Of a stretch of DNA of 64,000 nucleotides, positions 47,303 to 58,608 are shown piece by piece. A program made the translations under genes and the position numbers. Positions within the stretch are counted from its first letter, which is position 1, and each line of letters starts with the position of its first letter. The stretch covers positions 81,693,978-81,757,977 of the forward strand of contig CAMTDV010000003.1 in the NCBI GenBank assembly GCA_947069175.1, in the 5' to 3' direction. The notes under the pieces were generated by a model. That model was not told where the DNA came from. It did no database searches and was given only the letters and a program-made list of their open reading frames with translations. This DNA is from Scalesia atractyloides (lineage: Eukaryota; Streptophyta; Magnoliopsida; Asterales; Asteraceae).

Positions 47303-48688
47303 CTAAACAATGGGAGTTGAATCTGGATCTTCGGCGAAGAGGACTAGCTGAGTATCTTCGTTTGGGCCGTCATTATCTTCGACAGGATTGGCGTTGATAT
47401 TGAAGACTCTTCCTCTTGCTGGTGGCATAGTGGTTGGGTTTTCTTGGTTTACTTGGTTAACTGGGTTTGATTGGGCTTGAGTGTTGATAACGTTAACCAA
47501 TTGAGGGCATGTGTTTCTAAGGTGGGTAGGGTCGCCACAATTGAAGCAAGCTCGAGCATATGGGAACATGGGGTGTTGGGGTTGGTGATAAGTTTGGGCC
47601 ATGTTTTGAGTAGGGGAAAAGGTTTGGTCTTGAAAGGTGCGACAAACATTGCTCAAATGACCATAGCGTCCACAAGTTGTACATAGCCGGCAAGGTAAAG
47701 TAAGGGGATGGTGATAAAAACAGTTGTTGCATCGAGGGTGAGGTCCAAGATATGGTTTCTTATTTGGGTAAGCTGAGTTGGGTGCCACTTGGGTGATTGG
47801 GATAGCTCGGATGGGTATGGCATGAAAAACGGGTTGATTTCGTTGAGTAGCAGCGAAAAGTCGCCCGACTCTTCTTCTCTTAGGATTGGGTTGAGAAAGT
47901 GATTCGGGTTGAGTGGAGTCGGAGGTTTCAGTCGATTCTTTATCCTTTTTCTTCTCCTCCTTGAAGTCTTTGTTTCGGATTCGGTTCTCGGTGAGCTCTG
48001 TTGCTAGCTCCATTGCTGCTTCCAAAGTTGCAGGCTTGGTACTTATCACAGGGTCTTGAATCTTTGACGGAAGACCACGAATGTAGTGCTCGATCAAACG
48101 GTAGAGGGGAGTAAGCATGTTGGGAACCATTTGATGTAATTCGAGGAATCTTTTGTTGTAGGTGATGTGGTCTCCTTCCATTTGCTTCAATGAATAAAAT
48201 TCATCTTCTAGCTTCTTGATTTCGCTCCTTGGGCAAAATCGTCTGGTCATGATTTCCTTCAATTCGTTCCAAGTTAAGGACATAGCATCTTCAACACCTC
48301 GTTTGGCCTTCTCTGTGTTCCACCAAGTAAGTGCTATCCCATATAGTCGACCGGTAGCATAACGCACTTTGCGATCATCAGGGCAATCGCAATTTAGAAA
48401 AGTATTCTCCATTTCTTCAAACCAATGGAGGAGAGCGGTGACACCTTCAGTCCCTTTGTATTTCGGAGGGTCGCATGATTTGAAGTGCTTGTAGGTACAT
48501 TTAGTGGTATTTGGGGAAGAGTTGAAAATGTTTTGGTTTGCTTGATTGACAGGATTAACGGTAAGTGCTTGTTGAACTTGGATTACAATGTTGGGTATTA
48601 CGGCAGCCATTTGTTGAGCGATTAAGGCGGCCATGCGTTCGCGGGCTTTTCTTGCTCTCATCTTCCTACGGGCGAGGTTAGAAGACAT
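47303..48688 (-). CDS. gag: Element D Gag polyprotein, complete (461 aa)
   Basis: Structural protein of the virus-like particle. ATG at 48688, stop at 47303-47305; same start as C. Residues about 1-55 are basic then amphipathic (MSSNLARRKMRARKARERM, AALIAQQMAAVIPNIVIQ). The retrotransposon gag core spans about 65-225, with LHWFEEMENTFLNCDCPDD, LTWWNTEKAKRG, MTRRFCPRSEIKKLEDEF and LYRLIEHYIRGLPSK. A Lys/Glu linker follows. There are two C-x2-C-x4-H-x4-C knuckles, CTTCGRYGHLSNVC and CFNCGDPTHLRNTC, with a preceding CNNCFYHHP. The ending differs from A/B: after GRVFNINAN, where A/B enter protease, it has an acidic tail (EDNDGPNEDTQLVLFAEDPD) and a stop. Its intact frame fits trans-complementation by an A/B-type pol. 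The gene lies directly downstream of the leader and upstream of the hairpin array. Confidence 0.95.
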   Translation of the reverse strand: MSSNLARRKMRARKARERMAALIAQQMAAVIPNIVIQVQQALTVNPVNQANQNIFNSSPNTTKCTYKHFKSCDPPKYKGTEGVTALLHWFEEMENTFLNCDCPDDRKVRYATGRLYGIALTWWNTEKAKRGVEDAMSLTWNELKEIMTRRFCPRSEIKKLEDEFYSLKQMEGDHITYNKRFLELHQMVPNMLTPLYRLIEHYIRGLPSKIQDPVISTKPATLEAAMELATELTENRIRNKDFKEEKKKDKESTETSDSTQPESLSQPNPKRRRVGRLFAATQRNQPVFHAIPIRAIPITQVAPNSAYPNKKPYLGPHPRCNNCFYHHPLTLPCRLCTTCGRYGHLSNVCRTFQDQTFSPTQNMAQTYHQPQHPMFPYARACFNCGDPTHLRNTCPQLVNVINTQAQSNPVNQVNQENPTTMPPARGRVFNINANPVEDNDGPNEDTQLVLFAEDPDSTPIV

Positions 48689-49447
48689 CTACAAGGATTA
48701 CATGACAAAAGTATGAGTTGGATGCTTTTGAGATCATGGGTCGCATTCAAGAATGAACATTCATAAAATAATTATAGAAAAATACTACATCCATAGGATG
48801 TCTTGGGCTTTGCTCGCTGTTAGGCCCGTCATGCCGCCATACTTTACCTGTGTAATCATGTGGGCCCCCATGAATACCGGTTTTTCATATGGTTCGCACG
48901 GTTTCTGCCTGGTTGCATACACAAAAACCCGGAGAAAATCGAGAAATATGTATACAACGTGTGATATTCGGAATGTGTCCAGGTGTAGACACGGTGACAC
49001 CTCAAAGTAGGGTTAGTTCGAACGACGTTTGGTGTGGCATGCTTTGGCCTAATAGGTCCTTCGTACTCTCATCGTTGGTCCCCAGGTAGGCAAACTGGTC
49101 CGTTATATTGGATTTATACGAATGCCAGCCTAGACAGGACGTTCCGACTACCGGTACTTGTACCCTTCCAGTTACTACATGCCCGTCGCAGAACTTACTT
49201 TGATGAGAATTGAAAATTGCACAAAATCTTTGGATAATGAGAGTATGAAAATAAATTGAATACATGAACATCGATATATGTATAATGAATATGTATATAA
49301 GCATGTATGTTTGACTGAAATGTAAACAAATATGAAACAAACAAATATCACAAGTTTGTATGTAACCACCTAATCAATTTAAAATTTAGGCAGACTATAG
49401 TATAGGCTCTAAGGGTCTAATAACCTATCCTATATCCCTATAGTCAT
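48689..49447 (-). other. Element D leader
   Basis: Non-coding leader on the minus strand, with the conserved block at about 49200-49035 nearly identical to C and B. Confidence 0.6.
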
Positions 49448-49460
49448 GGCTCTGATACCA
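49448..49460 (-). promoter_or_regulatory. Primer binding site, tRNA-iMet, element D
   Basis: On the minus strand TGGTATCAGAGCCA lies three bases after the 5' LTR. The match to initiator tRNA-Met is about 14 bases, the best of the three primer sites in the window. Confidence 0.92.
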
Positions 49461-49463
49461 ATC

Positions 49464-52109
49464 TGTCACACCCCGACCCGCAGCGGAAAAGGTGATCGGG
49501 GCATGATTGGGTTATCATCAAAGCTCATGACATTTATTAAGCGTTTCATATTCATTAATACAAATTAAATGGAAATTTACAATGATTGCTACAACATGAT
49601 CTAACTAACAATCTAAACTTCTTTGTTCTCTTCTAAGGCATATCCTATATTTTCCTTGCTTCAACCTGTTCACCTGTATCATGCGTAAAAAGGTTTTTGG
49701 ATCAACATAATGTTGGCGAGTGAATCCTATGGAAAACATTTGAACAATTTATTTAAATTGATTATGAAATATGTGCACAACCAAACATGAGTAAAATTAG
49801 ATGTAACTTGATCAACAATCATAAGATGTTAAATGAAACACTCATGAATAATAATGGAACAATTAAAGACACGCGATGCTCAACTCGTCTCTCACGAGGA
49901 ACTGAGGGGCCTGATGAATGAATTGCATAAACATGATGATATGAATGACACAACTACAAACAAAATAAACTCAATGAAACACACATGAACAATAATGAAT
50001 TTGAATTGAAGCACGCGATGTTCTACTCGTCTCCCACGAGGAACTGATGGGCTTAATGTATGAGTTTCATATAATTTGACAAAAGGAATATAAGTAAATC
50101 ACAACAATAAAACAATCTAAGTTTAAGTCATGATGTGGTATGGCACAAGTTTAAATAAATAAATAAATTAATTTCATAACACATGACACACCCCAAAACG
50201 TGTAATTTAAAAGGGGAATTGTAAGATTCACTCACAGTGGGTGCGTTCGGTTGATGACGTTGAATGCACGCGAAGTGGTTTTAACCACGAGTTAGATTTA
50301 ACCTAGATAAATCGCATTATGGTTTGGTAAGTAAACGGATTTTATTAAACTATTTTAATAGGATTGTTGGGTGTATTTTTGTGAGTTTGAGGCTATTTTC
50401 TAACCTTAAAAATGTTAATTTTAAGTATTTATAATTGATTTTTAATTAAAATAATTAAATAAAAATAATAAAAAAAATATATTTTTTTTTTGCTACAGTT
50501 GACTTTGACCTGTTGACTTTGACTGGCGTTGACCGGTTCGAGGCATATTGTTGTGCGCTGGGTGAGGCTCGAACCCGAGACCTCCGTACGCGTGCACGCG
50601 GCTCTACCAACTGAGCTACGTGTCTAACCCGTTATATATCCGATTTTAATTACATATATACATTAATTACAATTAAACAGAAATCCTTTTTATTTTAAAA
50701 ACAGTTTAAACGACATGGTCATGCACTCCACAGGTCTCGAACCCGGGACCTGTGGTTTAATCCAACACACAGTCCACCGCTGGACTGTGTGTTCAACATG
50801 CTATATCATTCGATTTTTATTATACTTAAATACTAATTAGTTATTTCCTTTTCTGCCTTAATTAAAAAGAAGAGATAATTGTCCGAGTCGGTGCTGAGAA
50901 CCGGACTCGAACTCGTGACCTGTGATATAAACAAACACACAGTCCACCGCTGGACTGTGTGTCTAACTTGGTTATTATTCCGGTTAACAATATACTTAAC
51001 ATATATCTGTGGCGACTCCGGTTCAGTTAAACAAAAAAAATGGTTTTTATCAAGGCAGCGTGTGTGAGACGGGAATCGAACTCGAGACCTTTGCATGTTT
51101 AACGTTTTATGTGCACACAGTCCACCGCTGGACTGTGTGTCTAACCCGAGTAAAATTCTGATTTATATTATACTTATATGATAACAAAACATCGTCTTCT
51201 TCACTGAAAAATAACCAGAAATCGGAAATCGACTGGTTCGAGTTTTATTCAAGTTTCATTAGCGAATTACAGTCGATTAAGGTAAGATAAAAGTGAAAAG
51301 GAAAAGAAACTGGGCGGAGAAATATACCGACTGGACTCTCTGTTTTCCGGCAGAAACTCCGGCGACAGAATTCAACTCCGGCGACAGGTTCCTTATAGCA
51401 GCTAGTCTCCGGAAAGCTTATAAAGGGCGTGGGTAACTCCGGTATAAACTCAGTGGCTCAGTAAGGCTCGGCAATGGGGAAAACGGTTTTCCGGCGATGA
51501 GCAGAGAAATTCCGGCGAGTGGAATTACGCCGTGAAAAGATGTGTTTTTGAGCGAAAAGGTTTGTCGTCGGTTGTGGGTCAATTTATAGGGGAAAAACGA
51601 GATGCACTTGGTCTGATTTCCGACTGTGTTCGTTTATTTAAATTTTCCGGCGGTTTTGATTTTGGTCGCGGACTTCAAACATCGGTTATAACCGATATCT
51701 GGTTAATGGTTTACGTTATAACGTAAATTGTAGTTAAGACTCGCGAGATTTCCGGGATTCCGACGACTGAACTGTTTGGGCGCCGGTTTTGAATTCGTAA
51801 TGACACTTTATCAATTAAATGATTCTATTATTTAACCAACGGAACAAGTGGCGCAGTGGTTTGTGTGTGAGGTGATAAGCCGCTGAGTGACTCGGTACAG
51901 ACCCGGGTTCGAAACCCGGCAGAAGTAATATATTTTTATTTTGCGATTTTTGACAGTTTTTCAAAAACTAAATATATATACCCGTATAATAATTGATTAC
52001 GGATCGTTTAAAAATATTTTGGGCATTTAATTCGCAACGAAAATTTTGACTGACTGTTCGGTTGATAAACGGAGCGGGTTTGGTAAATCCGTTTTTGACG
52101 GATGTTACA
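49464..52109 (-). repeat. Element D 5' LTR (2646 bp)
   Basis: Begins TGTAACATCCGTC on the minus strand (52109) and ends TGTGACA (49464). Sense tRNA-like array at 50554-51148, antisense module at 51843-51925, TATA-like box at about 51581-51590. All landmarks are intact, so it could be transcribed. Confidence 0.95.
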
Positions 52110-52114
52110 GCGAT

Positions 52115-53197
52115 TGCCCTAACGATCGCAAAGTGCGATATGCTACCGGTCGATTATATGGAATAGCACTTACTTGGTGGAATACAGAGAAGGCCAAACG
52201 AGGCGTCGACGATGCTATGACCTTAACTTGGAACGAATTGAAGGAAATCATGACCAGACGATTTTGCCCAAGGAGTGAAATCAAGAAATTAGAAGATGAA
52301 TTTTATTTGTTGAAGCAAAAGGAAGGAGACCACACCACCTACAATAAAAGATTCCTCGAGTTACATCAAATGGTTCCCAACATGTTCACTCCCCTCTACC
52401 GTTTGATCGAGCACTACATTCGTGGTCTTCCGTCAAAGATTCAAGACCCTGTAATAAGTACCAAGCCTGCAACTTTGGAAGCAGCAATGGAGCTAGCAAC
52501 AGAGCTCACCGAGAATCGAATCCGAAACAAAGACTTCAAGGAGAAGAAGAAGAAGGATAAAGAATCGACTGAAACCTCCGACTCCACCCAAACCGAATCC
52601 CCTTCTCAACCCAATTCTAAGAGAAAAAGAGACGGGCAACTTTTCGCTGCTATCCAACGAAACCAACCTATTTCACACGCCATACCCATCCAAGCTATCC
52701 CAATCACCCAAGTGGCACCCAACTCAACTTACCCAAATAAGAAGCCATATCTTGGACCTCACCCTCGATGCAACAACTGTTTTTATCACCATCCCCTTAC
52801 CTTACCTTGTCGACTATGTACAACTTGTGGACGCTATGGTCATTTGAGCAAGGTTTGTCGCACCTTCCAAAACCAAACCTCTTCCCCTACTCAAATCATG
52901 GCCCAAACTTATCATCAACCCCAATACCCCGTGTTCCCATATGCTCGAGCTTGTTTCAATTGTGGCGACCCTACCCACTTTAGAAACACATGCCCTCAAT
53001 TGGTTAACGTCATCAACACTCAAGCCCAATCAAACCCAGTTAACCAAGTAAACCAAGAAAACCCAACCACTAGGCCGCCAACAAGAGGAAGAGTCTTCAA
53101 CATCAACTCCAATCTTGTCGAAGATAATGACGGCCCAAACGAAGATACCCAACTTGTCCTCTTCGCCGAAGATCCAGATTCAACTTCTATCGTTTAG
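52115..53197 (+). pseudogene. gag: Element C gag, C-terminal part
   Basis: The frame continues from 42599 at CPNDRKVRYATGRLYG after the duplicated GCGAT; the ATG at 52046 lies in D's LTR and is not native. It includes LTWWNTEKAKRG, MTRRFCPRSEIKKLEDEF, EHYIRGLPSKI, a Lys-rich linker, the knuckles CTTCGRYGHLSKVC and CFNCGDPTHFRNTC, and the acidic tail ending DPDSTSIV. About 95 percent identical to D by eye, with the same stop position. Confidence 0.93.
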
Positions 53198-53229
53198 TTT
53201 TATGTTTTTCTTTATCACATCGAACCAAT

Positions 53230-54840
53230 CATAACTTAAGGATAAAGCCAATGAAACTTTGACGAGAATACGGTGGATACGCCGCTGGTACTTCCTATAT
53301 ATAAGTATTCTTGTCAAAGGATCAGAAGCATTATCTGGCGGTTATGAGAGGTTCCATGTGTAGACTATTAGAGTAATTATTGTTTATTGTTTTCAGTATA
53401 TGCATTTGCCGAGGCCGCAGCTCCCCATCCATGAGGTTGAGCTTGATCCCCATTTTATTATGCGGTTGATCTGTGGCGTGCCCGCACGATCGGCTCCGTT
53501 TGATTGAGCCTTGATCGGTCATTTCATTTTACATTTCAATACATGCAATACGATCGGCTCCGTTTGATTGAGCCTTGATCGATCAGTTCATTTTACATTT
53601 TCATTACATGCAATACGCTCGGCTCCGTTTGATTGAGCCTTGAGCGCACAGTTCATTTTACATTTTTAGTACATGCAATACGCTCGGCTCCGTTTGATTG
53701 AGCCTTGAGCGCACAGACAATTTCATTATCAGTATCTTGTGGTTGTTGTGTTTGTTGTAGAGTCGCATAGAACTAATCATAACTTGCGGATAAAGTCAAT
53801 GTGAATTTGAAAAGGATATGGTGGATATGCCGCTGGTACTTCCTATATATAAGTATTCTTGTCAAATGATCGGAGGCATTATCAGGCGGTTATGAGAGGT
53901 TCCATGCATAGGCTGTTTGTGTGATTGTTGTTTAGATTAAGTTGTTCATTTTCAGTACATGCAATACGTTCGGCTCCGTTTGATTGAGCCTTGAGCGCAC
54001 ATACAATTTCATTTTCAGTACATGCAATACGTTCGGCTCCGTTTGATTGAGCCTTGAGCGCACAGACAATTTCATTATCAGTATCTTGTGGTTGTTGTGT
54101 TTGTTGTAGAGTCGCATAGAACTAATCATAACTTGCGGATAAAGTCAATGTGAATTTGACAAGGATATGGTGGATACGCCGTTGGTACTTCCTATATATA
54201 AGTATTCTTGTCAAATGATCGGAGGCATTACCAGGCGGTTATGAGAGGTTCCATGCATAGGCTGTTTGTGTGATTAAGTTATTCATTTTCAGTACATGCA
54301 ATACGCTCGGCTCCGTTTGATTGAGCCTTGAGCACACAGACAATTTCATTTTCAGTACATTCAATACGTTCGGCTCCGTTTGATTGAGCCTTGAGCGCAC
54401 AGATATATTTCATTTCCAGTACATGTAATACGATCGGCTCCGTTTGATTGAGCCTTGATCGCACAGATATATTTCATTTCAGTATTTTATGTTTGTTGTA
54501 TTGGTTGTAGAGTTATAGGGCTAATCATAATTCACTGATAAAACCAATGAAAATTTGACAAGAATATGGTGGATACGCCGCTGGTACTTCCTATATATAA
54601 GTATTCTTGTCAAAGGATCAGAGGCATTGTCAGACGGTTATGAGAAGTTCTATGTAGGATTTATTAGTTTCTTGGTAACTAATCATAACTTGTGGATAAA
54701 ACCAATGAAAATTTGGCAAGAATATGGTGGATATGCCGCTGGTACTTCCTATATATAAGTATTCTTGCCAAAGGATCAGAGGCATTATCAGGCGGTTATG
54801 AGAAGTTCCATGTAAGATTTAGTATTGCCTTGGTTGAAAT
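53230..54840 (+). repeat. Tandem hairpin and TATA repeat array replacing pol in element C
   Basis: Nine copies of the GGCTCCGTTTGATTGAGCC hairpin with outer stems lie at 53487-53517, 53551-53581, 53616-53646, 53681-53711, 53967-53997, 54030-54060, 54304-54334, 54367-54397 and 54431-54461. Outer arms are CGATC/GATCG, CGCTC/GAGCG or CGTTC/GAGCG. CATTTTCAGTACATGCAATA precedes most copies. Five longer repeats, each with GCTGGTACTTCC or a near variant and TATATATAAGTATTCTTG, lie at about 53225-53360, 53770-53920, 54120-54260, 54520-54660 and 54680-54820. D has the same organisation with different copy numbers. Confidence 0.92.
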
Positions 54841-55342
54841 TATGTTACATTTATATCATCTTGCTATTTAGAGAAATTGGAATTGTGTTCTATTCCTACA
54901 TAAACTAACCTCTCCATCATAACAAACGAGAGAGGAACTTCCACCATTCAAACATATATGCTATCAGAATGTGGATTCAAATATTTGTTGTTGTGTTTAT
55001 TTATGTTCAAATATTAGCTGTTGTGTTTATTTATGTTCAAATATCAGCTGTTGTGTTTTATTTATGTTTCCATGTAGGTTGTAGTGTTAGAAGTTTTGCC
55101 TTAGGATATAACCATACTTTTCCAAACGTATCTAAACTCTTATGCATGATATCATTTTTAGCGAATCATTCCTGCTTATCAATACTTATACAGTAGGCAA
55201 CAAAAAGCGATTCCTGTAATAGGGTACTTAACCCTTACAAGGAACGTTACCGCCTCGAACAAAAACTTAAACCCTTATTTTTCTAAGCATATAACTGTCA
55301 AACTAAACACCATCATTCTTTTAGTCAAATATATCACAATTT
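54841..55342 (+). other. Element C 3' internal tail
   Basis: Non-coding. It has a short tandem repeat of TTGTTGTGTTTATTTATGTTCAAATAT type (about 54980-55070, three units) that also occurs in D (about 45545-45740). A conserved stretch (ATCCTAAGGCAAAACTTCTAA or its complement) also matches D. Confidence 0.7.
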
Positions 55343-55380
55343 AAAATTTCGGGACGAAATTTCTAAAAAGCAGGGGATAC
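55343..55380 (+). promoter_or_regulatory. Element C stem-loop and polypurine tract
   Basis: AAATTTCGGGACGAAATTT then AAAAAGCAGGGGA and the LTR at 55381. Confidence 0.85.
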
Positions 55381-58013
55381 TGTAACATCCGTCAAAAACG
55401 GATTTACCAAACCCGCTCCGTTTATCAACCGAACAGTCAGTTAAAATTTTCGTTGCGAATTAAATGCCCAAAATAATTTTAAACGATACATAATCAATTA
55501 TTATATGGGAATATATATTTAGTTTTTGAAAAACTGTTGAAAATCGCAAAATAAAAATAAAAAGTCCCTGCCGGGTTTCGAACCCGGGTCAGTCGCCGAG
55601 TCAGTACAGTTCAGCGACTTAACAAATAACACTTGAACCACTGCGCCACTGATGTTATTTGTTAAATATTAGAATCATTTAATTGATATCATGACGTTAC
55701 GAATTCAAAACCGACGCCCAAAAGTTCAGTCGTCGGAAATCCCGGCAAACTCGCGAGTTTTAACGACATCTTCCGTTATAACGTAAATCATAAACGCCAT
55801 ATCGGTTATAACCGACGTTTGAGTCCGCGACACCTTCTATAACCGCCGGAGAAATTCAAACCAATGAATCCAATTGGAAATCCGGCCAAATACATCTCGG
55901 TTTCTCCCTATAAAAACCACCTCGAACCTCTGCAAACACTTTCGCTCAAAACCACACCCTTTCTCGGCAAAAACTCTCTCGCCGGAATTTTTCTGTTCGT
56001 CGCCGGAAAACCGGTTTCCCCATTCCTGAGCCTTACTGAACCCCCTGATCTTATACCGGAGATACCCACACCCTTTGTAAGCTTCCTGGAGACTCGCTGC
56101 TGCAAGACACTCGTCGCCGGAAGGGATTGCTGTCGCCGGAGTTCTGCCGGAAAATAGAGGAAGATAGTCGGTATACCTCACACCTAATTTTCTTTCTTTT
56201 TATTTATATCTCACCTTTGATTGAACATAAAACGCTAAAGAACCTGATTTAACACATCGAACCAGTCGGATTTTCCGACTCTGGTTAAAATCCGACGAAG
56301 AAGATGAAGTGCGGTAAACGTATAAGTATAATTAAAATCAAGATATTACTCGGGTTAGACACACAGTCCAGCGGTGGACTGTGTGCACATTAAACACAAA
56401 CGTCTCGAGTTCGAATCCTGTTTCACACACGCTGCTTCAATAAAAATTATTTTTTTTGTTAAACTGAACCGGAGTCACACAGGTATATGTTAAGTATATT
56501 AATAACCGGAATAATAACCAAGTTAGAAACACAGTCCAGCGGTGGACTGTGTGTATGTTTAATCAAAGCACACGAGTTCGAGTCCGGTCTTCTGCATCGA
56601 CCCGGACCATTATGTTACCTTTTTAAATAAGTCAGAAATGAAAACAAGTAGTTTGTATTTAAGTATAATAAAAATTGGATTATATAACATGTTAAACACA
56701 CAGTCCAGCGGTGGACTGTGTGTTACACAAGCCACAGGTCCCGGGTTCGAGACCCGTGGAGCGCACCGGTTCTCTGGATTAAAAATCGTTTTTAAAATAA
56801 AAGATTTCTGTTTAAATCTAATTAATATATATATATATAATTAAAATCAGATATATAACGGGTTAGACACGTAGCTCAGTTGGTAGAGCTGCGTGCACGC
56901 GTACGGGAGGTCTCGGGTTCGAGCCTCACTCAGCGCACAATAATACGCACTCGAACTGGTCAACGGTCAGGTCAACGGTCAACGGTCAGAAAAAGTCAAT
57001 TTTTTTTTTATTATTTTATTTAATTATTTTAATTAAAAATCAATTAAAAATACTTAAAAATAACATTTTTAAGGTTAGAAAATAGCCTCAAACTCACAAA
57101 AATACACCCAACAATCCTACTAAAATAGATTAATAAAATCCGTTTACTTACCAAACCATAATGCGATTTATCTAGGTTAATCTCACTCGTGGTTAAAACC
57201 ACTTCGCGTGCATTCAACATCATCAACCGAACGCACCCACTGTGAGTGAATCTTACAACTCCCCCTTTTAAATTACACGTTTTGGGGTGTGTCATGTGTT
57301 ATAAAAATAATTAACTTGTTTATTTAAACTTGTGCCATACCACATCATGATCTAAACTTAGATTGTTTATATTGTTGTGATTACTTATTTCCTTTTGTCA
57401 AATTATATGAAACTCATTCATTAAGCCCATTAGTTCCTCGTGGGAGACGAGTTGAACAACGCGTGCCTCAAATCAAATTCATTATTGTTCATGTGTGTAT
57501 CATTGAGTTTATATTGTTTGTAGTTGGGTCATTCATATTATCATGTTTATGCAATTCATTCATTAGGCCCCTCAGTTCCTCGTGAGAGACGAGTTGAGCA
57601 TCGTGCCTCTAAATGTTCCCTTATTGTTCATGTGTGTTTTATTTAATATCTTATGATTGTTGAATAAGTTTACATCTATTTTTACTCATGTTTGGTTGTG
57701 CACATATTTCATAATCAATTCAAATAAACTTGTTCAAATGTTTTTCCATATGATTCACTCGCCAACATTATGTTGATCCAAAACCTTTTTACACATGATA
57801 CAGGTGAACAGGTTGAAGCAAAGAAAACATAGGAAATGCCTTAGAAGAGAACAAAGATGCTTAGATTGATAGCTAGAACATATTGTAACATTTATTGTAA
57901 ATTTCCATTAAATTGTATTTAATGAATATGAAACGCATAATAAATGTCATGAGCTTTGATGATAACCCAATCATGCCCCGATCACCTTTTCCGCTGCGGG
58001 TCGGGGTGTGACA
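55381..58013 (+). repeat. Element C 3' LTR (2633 bp)
   Basis: Offset from the 5' LTR is 16519. Antisense tRNA-like module at 55566-55653, TATAAAA at 55909-55915, sense array at 56351-56938. In the third module CCACAGGTCCCGGG...GACCCGTGG replaces CCACGGGTCCCGGG...GACCTGTGG of the 5' copy. One module lost a stem base (AGAAACACAG, about 56526). Confidence 0.95.
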
Positions 58014-58017
58014 TTTT

Positions 58018-58608
58018 CTAAGTGTAGCCCTTTGCAACCAATCTTGCTTTATAGCGTTCAATGTTCCCATTCGGATTCAGTTTTGTTTTGAATACCCATT
58101 TACATCCTACGGGTTTGACACCGTTGGGTAATTCTACTAAATCCCAAACGTCATTTTTCTTCATGGATTCAAGCTCATCATTAATTGCTTTATTCCATTC
58201 AGAAGACTGATCACTACTAATGGCTTCATTATAAGAGATAGGATCATTGAGCTTTCCGGAATCAATTTCAGTCAGGTAGGTAACATAATCATCCCAATTA
58301 GTAGGCCTTCTGTGCCTGGATGACCTCCTGAGTTGATTATCGGGTTCAGCAGTGTCTTGGTTCTGAGCGTTTGATGTGCCTTCGTTATGAGGTATAATAG
58401 GTTCTTGATGTGGAGGTAGCTTTGGAGTTGGTGCAGTAGCTTCAGGTGCAGTTCTTATTGGGTACAAGAGGAGTAAACGGAGTAATGGTAAGCGACGAAT
58501 CCCCCCCCCCCCCCGCGTCTTGTACTTCTTGCAATTTTTCTTAAGGGTTGGTACTGCTCCCACTAACCTTAAAATCCTCCAGGAACGCGGCACGCTTGGT
58601 TTCAACAA
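58018..58608 (-). pseudogene. pol: Ty1/copia linker and reverse transcriptase N-terminus
   Basis: The minus-strand frame holds a Pro-rich and polar linker, then RRSSRHRRPTNWDDYVTYL and RT start motifs: EWNKAINDELESMKKNDVWD, LVELPNGVKPVGCKWVFKTK and RYKARLVAKGYT. It ends where C inserted. Toward the upstream end a run of 14 C (58501-58514) encodes a poly-Gly stretch that breaks the frame. Confidence 0.9.

Larger units (their letters stand above)
42600..52109 (-). mobile_element. Element D: gag-only non-autonomous LTR retrotransposon with intact gag; TSD GCGAT
   Basis: LTRs are 42600-45245 (3') and 49464-52109 (5'), each 2646 bp and nearly identical. GCGAT lies at 42595-42599 and 52110-52114. 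On the minus strand: primer site (49460-49448), leader, gag (48688-47303), hairpin tandem array (about 47240-45780), stem-loop and purine tract (45283-45246). There is no pol. It is 9510 bp long and is the youngest insertion in the window by LTR identity and nesting depth. Confidence 0.96.
38862..58013 (+). mobile_element. Element C: gag-only non-autonomous LTR retrotransposon (TR-GAG-like), split by element D
   Basis: LTRs are 38862-41493 and 55381-58013 (2632 and 2633 bp). The primer site is at 41497. Gag is 42297-42599 plus 52115-53197. There is a tandem hairpin array (about 53230-54840) where pol should be, and a stem-loop with purine tract at 55343-55380. No protease, RT, RNase H or integrase sequence is visible anywhere in the internal region. 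The target duplication is CTTTC/TTTTC. Without D its length is about 9.6 kb. It uses the same termini, priming sites and leader block as A/B, so it is presumably mobilised by them. Confidence 0.93.

Noticed and set aside
52046..52114. ATG at 52046 as a gag start
   Set aside because: It lies in element D's LTR; the native start is 42297.
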